Assembly: GCA_959347315.1 (NCBI GenBank)
Contig: OY365806.1
Span: 31,560,818 to 31,624,817 of the forward strand
Reading direction: 5' to 3'
DNA: 64,000 nucleotides
Origin: Bimastos eiseni
Lineage: Eukaryota > Annelida > Clitellata > Crassiclitellata > Lumbricidae
Of this stretch, positions 15,999-29,927 are shown one piece after another (within the stretch, counting starts at the first letter, position 1; each line of letters begins with the position of its first letter). The notes under the pieces were generated by a model. The model did no database searches. It saw only the letters and a list, made by a program, of their open reading frames with translations, and was not told the DNA's origin. A program made the translations under genes and the position numbers.

Positions 15999-16525
15999 GG
16001 CGCTTACACACTCTATTAGTACTTGGACAAATCTGCATCAGATAATTATGCGCAAAAACCTCGATTGGTTTGATATTGCAAGTTATACAATAGCGTTGAT
16101 TGCTATTAACTGCTTTCATTATTGTGTCAAAGTTATTATAATGAGAATCTTTTTCGATTAATTTAAATTAAAAAGTAGAGCACAATTTAATGAGTTGATT
16201 AGGCTAGATGCAATGTTGTTACATATAGTTTGCGAAATTTCCTCTGTGTATGTTGGACAAAAATAAATTATTCAGTCACAGAATAAATGTCAATTATTCT
16301 GCAAAATATAACTAAAGACAATACTTAGCGATAAATTATTTATTATTGGCTTATTACTTTGAACTGTTTTGATTTAACAATAGGCATGGTCTGCGCCGAA
16401 TTATCTGGTCCCGAATTGTCTAGACTTGAATTTTCTGGTGACGAATTTTCTGCGGACGAAATCGAGTTTTGTGTCGAATCGAGTACATATGAAGTGTGTT
16501 TACTGTTTAATTGTGTTCTAGGTCC

Positions 16526-17078
16526 GTCTCTCTCATTTCTTCTCTCTCATTTCTTCTCTCTCATTTCTTCTCTCTCATTTCTTCTCTCTCATTTCTTCTC
16601 TCTCATTTCTTCTCTCTCATTTCTTCTCTCTCATTTCTTCTCTCTCATTTCTTCTCTCTCATTTCTTCTCTCTCATTTCTTCTCTCTCATTTCTTCTCTC
16701 TCATTTCTTCTCTCTCATTTCTTCTCTCATTTCTTCTTTCTCATTTCTTCTCTCTCATTTCTTCTCTCTCATTTCTTCTCTCTCATTTCTTCTCTCTCAT
16801 TTCTTCTTTCTCATTTCTTCTCTCTCATTTCTTCTCTCTCATTTCTTCTCTCTCATTTCTTCTCTCTCATTTCTTCTCTCTCATTTCTTCTCTCTCATTT
16901 CTTCTCTCTCATTTCTTCTCTCTCATTTCTTCTCTCTCATTTCTTCTCTCATTTCTTCTTTCTCATTTCTTCTCTCTCATTTCTTCTCTCTCATTTCTTC
17001 TTTCTCATTTCTTCTCTCTCATTTCTTCTCTCTCATTTCTTCTCTCTCATTTCTTCTCTCTCATTTCTTCTCTCCCAT
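16526..17078. repeat. 14-bp minisatellite (TCATTTCTTCTCTC)n
   Basis: About 39 copies of a 14-bp pyrimidine-only unit. Most copies are identical; a 12-bp short variant and a TTTCTC-for-CTCTC variant recur at two places (around 16720-16740 and 16945-16965). Two long open frames across it encode only LLSHFFSLISS-type repeats. Followed to about 17500 by CT-rich DNA without a gene. Confidence 0.95.
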
Positions 17079-17504
17079 TCCTGCTTCGTCCCTTTCTTCG
17101 CTCGCTGATCTCCTACGCTTCTCGTTTCTGTGCTTATTACCTGATCTCTCCTTGATGTCCTACTAAATACCTGTAGCGTTCTTCTTTCTATATCTGTCTC
17201 CAATTCATTAGTCCTCCTCCTGTCAATTCCTATTACCTGCCTCTTACCTCCCCTCCCTCTTATGTATACTCTGTCCTTCTGTCTGTCTGTCTGTCTTCTT
17301 TCATTTTACCTCTTCTCCGTCTATTCGAAGACCTCCTCTTTGTCTCTGTCCTGCTCTCTGAGTTCTGCTATAGTTCTATGTCTGTTCTGTTCCCTGTATC
17401 TTTCCTCACTCTTCCTCTATCATCCCTGTCCTAAGCGCTTCCCTCCTATCACCCGACCTTTTCCAGATTTCCATCCTGCTCACTGTCTCTTTCTCAGTCA
17501 TTCA

Positions 17505-18180
17505 TTCATTCATTCGTTCGTTCGTTCATTCATTACGACAATCTATATAGCACCTCGTCAAGTATAACTACTCAAAGGTGTTCCCAGCCCAGCCACGGCT
17601 AAAAAGAAATGGCTGTAACAGCTTACAAAACGCAGATAGGTCATTGTAAGAGAAAGACGGGGGGGGCAACCTGGAGCCCATTCCAGGTGGATGGACCAAC
17701 CACTGAGAAAGTTCGACGCAACATTAGCGACGTGCGGGCTCTGGAGACCAGAAACTCACCCTTAGCAGAGGAGCGAAGAGCTCTACGCGAGGGGAGTTCA
17801 GAAACCGGACGACGACACAGTTCAACCAAGTAGGATGGCGCACAACCAGCGAGACACCGCCAATCTAGTGTCGCAATCCGGAAAGAGATGCGCTGTTGAA
17901 CCGGTAGCCAATGAAGGACATCGCGCATAAGCTTAAATCGGTGAAAACGTAGGTTTAAAAGCAGGTCCAAGAAGCCAGGCCGCATAGCGAAGAATGCGAT
18001 CCAAACGAACTGTTAGGTCACAAGGAAGACCAGCCAGAACAGCGCTGCAGTGACCAATTCTGCGGGTTACAAAGGCTTGAACGAAGACCACAGAAGCCTC
18101 AAAGGTAAGAGAGCGAATAACCGCACGAAGCTGACGTAGCTGATAGTAGCAGTTACGAGTAACTAATTTACATGTTGCGA
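17505..18180 (-). mobile_element. L2/CR1-like LINE, 3' end with ORF remnant
   Basis: The minus strand keeps the end of a reverse-transcriptase ORF. It reads SVRAIRSLTFEAS-like, then RIGHCSAVLAGLP, LDRILRYAA, DVLHWLPVQQRISFRIATLD, CLAGCAPSYLVEL, RALRSS and FSVVGPSTWNGL, the usual order in L2/CR1-type LINE C-termini. A terminal tail (GAGTAGTTATACTTGACGAG) and a GAAT-type microsatellite at about 17505-17535 close the element. It is 5' truncated and interrupted by stops. Confidence 0.85.
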
Positions 18181-18202
18181 AAGACTAAGAAATCTTGATC
18201 AA

Positions 18203-18245
18203 GCCTCGGACGAGGGTCGAACCCGCTCACTCAGCGCACAGAGTA
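18203..18245 (-). repeat. Fragment of the tRNA-derived SINE seen at 18663
   Basis: Shares GCCTCGGACGAGGGTCGAAC and the following CCGCTCACTCAGC with 18669-18703, in the same orientation. Confidence 0.6.
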
Positions 18246-18662
18246 GTGGTAAACACTGGTACGCAGTGCTTGAGGAACCTAAATCGAGACCCGTATCCCC
18301 CTAAGGTTGACTTCTTTCCTTCATTCGCTAGGTGGCGGCGTTTGTTAGAAATGAGATGCATAGCGTATTGGCGCCCTGCGTGGCTGCCGACGGTTAAATT
18401 CGACTCCTGTAATAACTCGTCATCATTCGCTCATATTGCACTTGTAGTCTTGTTATCATAGGCCTACTGGGGTTTGATAGTTTGAAATTAAACGAAGATG
18501 ATTATTATTATTGAAATTGAAGTTCTTGAAATTTTATATTGCCCTTCTTCCAACATTTTTTGCTCAGAAGTGCACACGCCTCGACGATGCAACTGCAGTT
18601 GTACTGCAGAGCAATTATTGTGCGCGAAGGATTTGATTTGCTCAAGGTCCCTACACAGTTAC

Positions 18663-18753
18663 TGGCGCCTCGGACGAGGGTCGAACCCGCTCACTCAGCA
18701 CACACTGAGTGTTACAGGCCGACCGCTCTAACCGATCAGACACCGTGCCACAC
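18663..18753 (-). repeat. tRNA-derived SINE head
   Basis: Minus strand: an A-box-like GATCGGTTAGAGCGGTCGG and a B-box GGGTTCGACCC in correct order and spacing, but the stems do not form a functional tRNA. A partial copy lies 465 bp away. Confidence 0.65.
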
Positions 18754-21226
18754 AATATTATTGACCCTCTTAATGCCTATTTCCTATTCTCTTCCATCTC
18801 CTATTCACCCTATATCTTTCTGTCTGTCTGTCTGTCAATCTGTCTGTCTGTCTGTCTGTCTCTGTCTATCCATCCATCCATTCATCCATCCAACAATTCA
18901 TCCATCCTCTTCTCTGTCCCTCCTCTTTCTCTCCTATTCCCACTCTCCTTATACTCATAATTCATACGTCGCTCTACCTGTCTATAATAGACGTGGACTT
19001 CTCTATCTCCTTCCTTTAGTCTTTCTAATCCTCTATATTTCTTCTCCATCTTCCTGTTCCTCTTCCTGTCTTTTTCTGTAACCCTGCCCATGTCCCACTT
19101 GGTGTCGCTCTCTCCCTATTTCCCTCCCCTTCCATCTCCACGATCATATCCCTCTCCTTGGCTGTCATTTCTTCCCTTCATCCATCCGATGTCACTCGCT
19201 GACTTATTGGTCCTCGTCACGCTACGTTCGTCCTCCGTCTCCCCATTCCAACCCTTTCCCCATGTCCACCGTCGGCAAATCCCTCCCTCTCTATCCCTCG
19301 CTCCCTGGGAAAGGCCGTCAGGCAACTGCGGCAGAAAATTTATTGGTGCTCTATAGAGCGCGCCTCGAAATCGTGAATTACCCTTAATGGCCCATCGGAC
19401 GAACGGAGGACGGTCGCCCGCTGCCCCACCCTCACATACCCTCCCCTCGGCGCTCCCATCTTTTTGTTTCTGTAACGGCCGATTTTCTGTCTGTCTTAGT
19501 GCAATGTCTGTCTGTCTGTCTCCATCTTCCTGTTCCTCTTCCTGTCTTTTTCTGTGCATTTTGTTGTCTTTGATTAAATAAATCTAACATAAATCTTAGT
19601 CTGTTTAAATCTGTCTGAATCTCTGCATTGTTCGTCCGTTGTTTGTCTTTTACAGTTCTCTCCATCTCTATCCATGTTTGCGTTCGTGCGACTGTCCGCT
19701 GTTGTGTCTCTTTGTAACTGTGATTTGTATTTGTCTCTTTGTCTCTGGTTCTCTCTGTCTGTTTGTCTGTCTTTCTGTCTTTTTTATCTGTCGCTATGTC
19801 TGTCTCTTTCTGTCGATGTTTCTATATGTCTGTCTTTGTTCCTGTCAGTCTCCCTGTGTCTCTTCAGCCTCTCAATCCCTGTCGGTTTCCGCTTCCACAT
19901 CGTGGAAGGAGGGATGGAAGGGAGGTGGGGCGAAGGTGAGGGGGTGTTCAGGGGTCTTCGCTGTGACAGTCTGATGACCAATCAGTCGATCAGTTGATGA
20001 TCATTTCGATAATAACCATACAGACACAGACGATGGAACCAGTTACGACCTCAAGGTAGACGAACAGAAGGATGGAGGGATGGAGGGACGGATAGAGACA
20101 GAGATGGGTGGGAGGATTAGCGGACGGAGGGATGCAGACGGGTGGACGAGAAGACATTCGGAACATGGATAGAATCATAGAATGATGAAAGCACAAACGG
20201 CCACAGGGAACAACATAAATGGACGAAAGAGAAGCAGACGATAGGAAGGACGCAGGGACGGAAAGAGACCCATCAATAACATATGCACTATGGACGGATC
20301 AAGGACAGAAGTACAGATGGGTTAAGGACCAAGAAAGAGTCTGGTAGGCCTATAAATAAAGGACAAAAGGACGGACAGCCGCGGACGAAATAAGGGCTGA
20401 GGAGGAACCGGTGGACGTGCATAATTCGTATTTGTACTTGTGCTTTGGTGTTTCATTGAAGGTCTAAATTAAAAGCTGGCAGGTTAGGTGATCTTGTTCA
20501 AAAGACGATGATCAGAACTAAGCGCAACATAAATGAGTTTCACATGAAAGTCCTTTGACATATTTTGTAATTGCAAAGAGTACGTCTGTCAAGCTCAGTG
20601 GACTTGACGCCAACACATTCGCCAGATGGAGATACAACATAGTAAGTTCTATAACTGAGTGGATGGGGAATTAACAGAATGGTTCATGCGAGGGGTAAGA
20701 GAGAAGAGAGAAGAGAAGAAGAGAAGAAGAGAAGAAGAGAAGAAGAACCATGACTGAATGCAATGGACGACCCTATCAAGAGGTTAAATATCGTTCAACA
20801 ACACAATACGACTAAGAGGAAGACAAGCAGAGGAGAACAGAGCAGAGGAGAACAGAGCAGAGAATCAGAGGCGTCCAAATAAGGGTAGGGGATATTATTT
20901 GAGTCTTACTGGGAGGAATATCTTGCCTTCCTGACACTTGGAACCGAGAGTTTGGCTCAGTTTGCCTCCATCACTCAGAGGGGGTTGACGCCCTTGCAGA
21001 ACAGAGAAGAGCAGAGAAGATAGGAGAAGAGAAGAACAGAGAAGAGCAGTCTCTTAAGCTAGCTCTGAGACAGCCATGTCTCGGTTCAGTCTCTACTATG
21101 CGAGGTTCCCAATAAATTCACAGATAGGCTACAATACGATATGGGCATATAGGCATGTAGTGTTTTATATGGTTGGGAAGCGTTAGCGACTTAAATTTTC
21201 TAGCAGTGGCATATGAGGACATGCAG
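18754..21226. other. Intergenic; CT/TGTC-rich low complexity
   Basis: TGTC and CATC repeats (18820-18910), TCTG-rich DNA (19480-19870) and GGAC/GACG-rich DNA (20050-20400), plus GAGAAGA runs near 20700-20745 and 21000-21040. A GC-richer block at 19300-19440 is non-repetitive. No exon recognised; open frames are compositional. Confidence 0.5.
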
Positions 21227-21426
21227 NNNNNNNNNNNNNNNNNNNNNNNNNNNNNNNNNNNNNNNNNNNNNNNNNNNNNNNNNNNNNNNNNNNNNNNNNN
21301 NNNNNNNNNNNNNNNNNNNNNNNNNNNNNNNNNNNNNNNNNNNNNNNNNNNNNNNNNNNNNNNNNNNNNNNNNNNNNNNNNNNNNNNNNNNNNNNNNNNN
21401 NNNNNNNNNNNNNNNNNNNNNNNNNN
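21227..21426. other. Assembly gap (200 N)
   Basis: Exactly 200 undetermined bases, a conventional placeholder length, so the true gap size is unknown. Confidence 0.99.
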
Positions 21427-22144
21427 GGCTTACTTTAAAAATGTTCAAATGTACTCTCGGAACAAATTCAAACGTACTTGACACTTATATCACGTTGAAG
21501 GCTTGAAGCAGTTTAAAAATGTTATACGAAAGTACAATTAAAAGAAGAAGACCTAATATATATATTTTTTTCTTAGTGCTATCGACGTCGAAATCCAGAA
21601 ACTAATGTTCAACGGAAGTGAGGCCCTGAGAGCAACAGTAGTTAAAGCTCCGAAGAAGTCTTGGTAATTATCAGTACATCCATCTGTCCGTCTGTCCGTC
21701 GGTCTGCTTATCCGTCCGTCGTCTGTCTGTTTGTCTGTGAATGGCACAATCGAATCTCTGCATGTTTGATTCTTTCTGTGATTGTCTATTCAATCATTAT
21801 GCTTGCATCTCTTCGGTCGGCTTCCTCAGTAACTCCTCTGCTGCCAATATAAGCCCGAGCCATGCAACTGAGGCAAACACCAGTATACTGCGTGAGTCAG
21901 TCTGTCCATTCAGGCAGGCTGAGACAGCTAACCACCGAACCAGCCAATCATTCAGTCATCTATATGATCAATCATTATCTTGCTGTACTTACTCATTTAT
22001 TCAGTCGTCTGTCGGTCTGCAAAACAACAATGCACAATCATGTCAATCAATCAGTCAATCGTGAATTTACTTAGTTGAGTTATCAAGCGATTAAGTGAGT
22101 GAGTGCGTTAGTCAGTCAGTCAGTCAATGCACAATGCACAGTGC

Positions 22145-24191
<2,047 letters not shown>

Positions 24192-25189
24192 TGAGGGAGT
24201 GGCCGTATGTAGGGTCTAAGCATTGGCTTAGGCCAATCCAATATATAGCTATTGAGGAATGTTTACTTCAGGCGGATGGATCGCAAGCCTCAGCAAACGG
24301 GAGGGATAGAAGCAAAACAGACGGACATGAGAGGGATAGAGGGAGACAGACAGACAGGGAAGGGATAGAGGCAGAACAGACAGGAAGAATAGATGCAGAC
24401 AGACAGTCGGACAGACAGACAGCCAGACAAGACAGGGAGGGTTGAGAGTTCTAAGGGAGAAACGCGCAGGTATAGATTATACAAATGGACGGAAGGCAAA
24501 CTCACGTAAGAGGAGGAATAGAGAGAAAGAGACATAGCTCTACATAAATAAATTATATGCAAACACATAGGTAGAGGTATGTGCGAAACTGTGAGTGTAT
24601 CTGCATGGTTACTTATAATACGCATAATTTATACCAAATCATCAACGCTCATATGTACAATTATGTATCCAGGAGTTAACAACACTGACTATACTAATTA
24701 TACTAATAATTCTTGAGCTCAATAGTCCATAACAAACAGTTCAAGGCAAGCAGAGCTGCATTTGAACTACCAATGCCACAATCACACACACCTACACCCA
24801 TGTACACACCTAAAACACACCCACACACACATATATATATATATATACATATTTATATTTTTATATACATGTATGCAGTGTTTATATACAGGGCATGCAT
24901 ATCTATATCATGTTAAAGATTAATCCTGTAATGTGAAAATACTTTTCCATTTAGATATTTGCTTCTCTGTGTAAACAGTCCTGCTGTACATGTATATACA
25001 AACCGTTAGTCATCAATTGATCTGATGGGACGAACTCATAGGCCATACGGATAATATTGTTACACGGATCGCAACGGCTGTAGACCTATGAAGTATGTAT
25101 ACGTACACCCGGATACTTCACATGGATGATATGGCGCCATCCATTTTTGTATTTCACACGAGCACATGAACAGATGGGGCCATGTCATG
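24192..25189. other. Intergenic; no gene recognised
   Basis: GACAGACA-rich DNA, a CA/TA microsatellite at about 24818-24860 and AT-rich DNA. Nothing coding. Confidence 0.5.
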
Positions 25190-25262
25190 ACCGAGAGAGC
25201 CTCTGAGTAGATATCTTGTAGGGTGCTATATCAAGTTCCAATGATTGAATGATTGACTGCTT
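25190..25262 (+). mobile_element. LINE 3' tail
   Basis: CTCTGAGTAGATATCTTGTA, then GGGTGCTATATCAAG and GATTGAATGATTGA: the same terminal sequence as at 40679-40757 (+), 34262-34335 (-) and 17520-17590 (-). Confidence 0.65.
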
Positions 25263-25339
25263 GAATCAGAAGTATTACAACTCATAAATTCTTACTCTTG
25301 CAATCTGAATTCGTTCCTATTTCCACCTTTCTTCTAAAA

Positions 25340-25760
25340 AAGATTGGGCCCATGTCCTCTTTCACCATCTCTTTCTATATCTATACCGATCGCTTCCCCC
25401 ATCCACTTTAAGCACTCTCTGGTCACTTCATTCCCCATCACAAAAGTTAACATTGACCAGGAAAACATCTCGACTATCGTCCCATCTCGAGTCCTTCCTT
25501 TATAAATATCTAACTAACTGAACGCATTATCCTTGCCCGGTTGAACATCTCCCTTTCTTGCAACTCAATCACCACCCATCTGGTTTCACTAAGCACCACT
25601 CCACAGAAACTCTGCTTGCCCTGTGAACAGTAAATAAATTGGCTGCTGCTGTTTGTTTGTCATAAACAAGTCCCCTGCATTGTACGTGTCTTGGTCGCAT
25701 AGACATCTCTGCTGATCTCTACAGCATAGATCACGACCTACTTCTCCTTAGGTTTGGTGT
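25340..25760 (+). mobile_element. L2/CR1-like LINE reverse-transcriptase fragment
   Basis: Broken frames read NYRPIS-like segments, then HPSGFTKHHSTETLLAL (compare the HQSGFRKHHSTETALL block of L2/CR1 RTs) and an AFD-like region ending TTYFS. Several stops and frameshifts. Sequence to about 26130 may be the decayed continuation. Confidence 0.7.
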
Positions 25761-26139
25761 TCTCTGGCTGGCACACTCTGTTCGGATGTCAGTCTTCTCA
25801 CTCTTACTCTGTTAAAGCCTCCAGTCACTATTCACTCTTCCTTCCACTCTCGTGTTGTGTTATTCAAAGCTGCCTCCTGAATTCTGTGAATTTCTATTCC
25901 TCCAACATCACTGCCTGTCATCCAGCATCATCTGTCTCTGGTGCCTCTATCCATCACTCATCAGGCTTTCCATTCTAAATACAAGTCTCACCTATTGAAA
26001 AACTCGTACCCAGACTCACTTGATAGTCCACCGTCCAATCCTCGACTAAAATTAAACCCGCCTCAACGGCTGCTGCCTCCTCAGATCCCCCTTTAACTGA
26101 ACTCTGACCTACGCTTCGAACAACCCCTCTGATTATACG

Positions 26140-28170
26140 AAGCACTCGTGAATAAGCTGGTGCTTTGTGTCAAATCTTAAAGTAGCATTGAATTTCTGAC
26201 ACACTGCATATGAGTCAAAGTTTCGTGAACTTCAAGCCCATGAAACCCCGACACCGTTGATTCCTGCCTGGCCTGACGCAGCTTGCAGTACTAAGTCGGG
26301 GGCTATATAATGCCAGCAATTCGTATAATTCGGCCGACACAGTATAGAAATTCATATTGAGAGCACACAATTATCCGAGCAAATCACAGCAATTTTTGTC
26401 GACCTACTATTCTCTCCTTCGGCGGGCAATTCATGGTGCTTGGAGTCTTCTATATATAACTGAATGACTCAACCCTTATCAAGCCAATTCCATTCTCAGC
26501 CTCTCTCCTAATTCTACATCTCGTTTATTTAAGTAATTATCTGTCAGCATTTGAATTAAAGAGATAACGCTTCACATCCGCAACGAAAGTCAACGATAAC
26601 CGACCAAAGTTAAGTGCTCTATAGAAGCGCCTCATAATTGCCATCGAGTGTACCACACAGCCCGGATCCATACCCTAACAGTAAGACTGCTTTCTACAGC
26701 ACCATAACAATAATGATGAACTTGTAGTCAATCATAACATTCAGAGATTGTCAACACTGTTAATTCCAATGGTCAGTTCAAAAGACAGACAATGCCATCT
26801 ATTGCGAGTGCAAAGATCCAATATTGTAAACAAAAGCATACACAGAAAGTTGACAGTCAGAAAAAAATGATCAATTAATCTATTTGTTCGTTTCATCAAC
26901 TGATCAATTGTTATTTAATGAATTACAATATTTATGCAGCACTAAAAAGGAGACAAAACTGGTCACAGAGCTGGCAAGACTGAAGCAATCCATTGTCACA
27001 TAAATTTATAAGTGCTTACTAACAATGTTTAATGCAAGTAATCAATTATTCTGCAGTAGAAACGTCTCAAGAGGTCCGTCCTTCTGACCACACAAGACAA
27101 TATTCAACCCAATACATTAATTAATTAATGGTAATTAATCAAATAATTAATACATTTAGCACTACCTAAGACGGGACAAATGCCAGCTTGTTAAATATTT
27201 TATTTTAATCTAAAACTGAACACCAAGATATGGTGCATATTGTCACTTAATATACATGTAATTTAAGTTTTGTGGATTTATTCACAATAGGCTACTTGCA
27301 AGAAATGTGAAAAAATCTATGCAAAATATATTTTCTCAACCAATAGCATAATAATTCAAAAAAAATTCTGGGGCATTCCTCCATTCCCAAATGGTGCCAT
27401 TGCCTGCAGATTGATAATCATACCCATAGAAAATTGCCAAATATAGCATCTCTTGAATACCAGGATATACAGATAAATGTAAGCAGGTGTAATCATCTGA
27501 TCAAGATTAAGGAGTGACTCTGGGTATACATTGTGCATAATATGTTTAATCAGATAAGGTAAATTGAATTCTTCAAGGGTGGAACTCAGGTTATAAAATA
27601 TATCTAATGTAACACCTTCCAAGAATCTCATGAAGGTGCAGCATGATGACAAAGTCAACCAGAACACATTTTTCTCCTTGAAGGCGAGTGATTTGCCGCA
27701 AAAATGGGATAATCATTATACAGTTATTAATAAATCGTCATTGCCATAACTGCCACAACAGCTGTTGTATCGTGGATATTTCTTAAAATGTACACCAGGA
27801 TACATCAAAAACTACAACTAAACAATCTCAGGACTGTAGCACATAAGCAATTATCGCACACTCTCTCATGAACTGCATAGCTCTCTAGATCTCATATCTG
27901 ACTAGCTATCTGAGTAAATATTGACTTTTCAAACTAAACATAAACTGTGCCTTGAGAAAAGCACTCATATATATGTATTAATCATCATACATTGTCAATT
28001 AATGTTGGTAACAATGGTTGTGAATAAATTATCTCCTCTCTCATATTGATCAATATAAAAATTAAATGCTGAATAATCATAAACATGATGACCACAATCA
28101 TGAACGCAGCAGTGTTTTCATTAGAGTTTGAGTGCTGCTGTTCTCGTTTAACTGGAGTCCTGGCAGAAAA
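26140..28170. other. Downstream of the PH-adaptor gene; no gene recognised
   Basis: AT-rich DNA with TTAATTAA runs near 27120-27150. No convincing ORF. The last few hundred bases may be 3' UTR of the minus-strand gene if a distal poly(A) site is used. Confidence 0.5.
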
Positions 28171-28172
28171 CA

Positions 28173-28178
28173 TTTATT
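28173..28178 (-). other. Candidate poly(A) signal for the PH-adaptor gene
   Basis: AATAAA on the minus strand, about 380 bases past the stop codon. Confidence 0.4.
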
Positions 28179-28201
28179 TTCCCAGGAATTCACTGTGTCA
28201 T

Positions 28202-28360
28202 TATATATATATATATATATTATATATATATAACATATATATAGAGTATATATATATATAGAGCAGTCATATATATATATATATATATATAGCAGTCATA
28301 AGTATCTCTCAGGTGCCTGCACACAACCCTATCCAAATGATGCAGCAATCGTGTTTACAC

Positions 28361-28403
<43 letters not shown>
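28202..28403. repeat. (TA)n and (AAT)n microsatellites in the 3' UTR region
   Basis: TA runs with two GAGCAGTCATA insertions (28202-28300), then an AAT run of about 14 units (28360-28403). If the AATAAA at 28173 is used, both lie in the transcribed 3' UTR. Confidence 0.9.
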
Positions 28404-28404
<1 letters not shown>

Positions 28405-28555
28405 AGACAAATAATAATAACACAATGGAAGTAATGAAATTCTAGTATAAAATCTATAATTATTACAACAATTCAATTTTTAATAATATCTAATGAAACC
28501 AATCAGAAGGTTGGAATATGATGATCAGTATGTTGATATTCATCTTCAATATCAT

Positions 28556-29927
28556 TCATTCATTCAGCTTCTGCAAGAACTGCCTCAATTCATCCACTGC
28601 ATTTGCTCCCTTTGGTGTCCCTATACTTTGCAACTCATCCACTTCCCTATGTTCCCATGTTTCTCCCATCACTGTCCGCATTTCATCAAAGGGTGACTGA
28701 TGTTTTGATGAAATTCTTGGATATGGAAGCTTTGGAATCCTCAACGAATGTGAACTTTCATCAACGGAATTTGACAGGGTGGGAGGACTGCTTGTCTCCA
28801 GTTTCACCACCTTGCAGCAAACGTTGGAAACACCAGTTTCTGATAAAGTGGTACTAACCCCTGCAGATGGCGAATGAGAAACAGAGAAAGCATCATTCAA
28901 TGATGGTTTTACCACTTTGGTGTACAAATCAGAAGGTGGTTTTACTCGTTTGGTGTGCAAAACAGAAGATTCTAAAACTGTGTGGTTGCCTGCAAGAGAC
29001 CTCTGAGGCAATTTGACACAATGAGGCTTTTCCAGTTGGTCATATAACACCAAACATTCCTTTGGACTCAGTGGTGCTGTCAAACCAGTCGTTCTGCTTT
29101 GACTGTTATTCAATTCAACTGCGTCATTATCTGACACAGCTTTGTTGTTGCCTTCTGAGACGTTAAACGATTTAGAAAGTACAACCGTTGAACTGGAAAA
29201 TTTCGGTATTTCAGGAAGCTTCCTCATTGTCTCTATGCCAGATGTCTTGATCTCCGAATAACAGTCTCCAATTGGCAGTTGAGACTCACCTGGATCCTTT
29301 GCCAACTGGTAAATTCCAATAGTGCCATTGTCTGGCTTCATACCCCCAGTCGCTTCCACCACTGTAGCCAAACTGCAAACTGCTTTGCCACTCCCACTGC
29401 CTGCTGCCTCCTGCAATCCATCCCACATGCCAACTTCAGAATAGAGCAGCTCCGAGCCGCGGCTGTCGTGGACGGTTGAATATTCATAGCAGAGTTTTGG
29501 TTTGTCTTTTATGACAACTTTTCTAATGTCATTCGCACATGCATATGCATACAAATCCGACTCAACAGGTGGCTCATCGGAGACTGACAGGTTGTTCATA
29601 GATGAAACCTCTTCCGTATCACCCTCATAGATAGCTAAATTATTCCGACCCTCCAGAACACTCTCGTATAGGTCACTTGTTGCCTGTGGCAACACTGACT
29701 CATTGCCATCTGTTGATATCTTTGGAGGTGAATTTAGAAAAGGTCTTGCTGGTACCACATCTGGCGGATCGTTGACAGTTTCGTATGGATTGCTTGAAAG
29801 CCACTTCTGCGACTTGCTCTTCGATGAACTGCTCAATGTCTGACTACGCGGAAACTTGTTAGCCAGTTTCGGAGAATCAGCGATCGTCTCATACAGGGTA
29901 GCACTATCTTCACTGTAAGACCTTGGT
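28556..29927 (-). CDS. PH-adaptor exon 4 (tyrosine-motif tail and stop)
   Basis: One long exon of 457 codons after acceptor TTTACAG. It begins PRSYSEDSATLYETIADSPK and ends DELRQFLQKLNE followed by TGA. Carries all eight YxxΦ motifs. Codon use is even and the frame has no low-complexity cause, which supports a real exon. Confidence 0.92.

Noticed and set aside
16359..17155. Two open frames of more than 200 codons
   Set aside because: They cover the 14-bp minisatellite and encode only its repeat; no splice or start context.
18663..18753. Functional tRNA gene
   Set aside because: A and B boxes are present but acceptor and anticodon stems do not pair, and a partial copy lies nearby; better explained as a SINE.
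28556..29836. Single-exon gene starting at 29836
   Set aside because: That start is TTG. The frame continues upstream to a splice acceptor at 29928, and the gene has three further exons.
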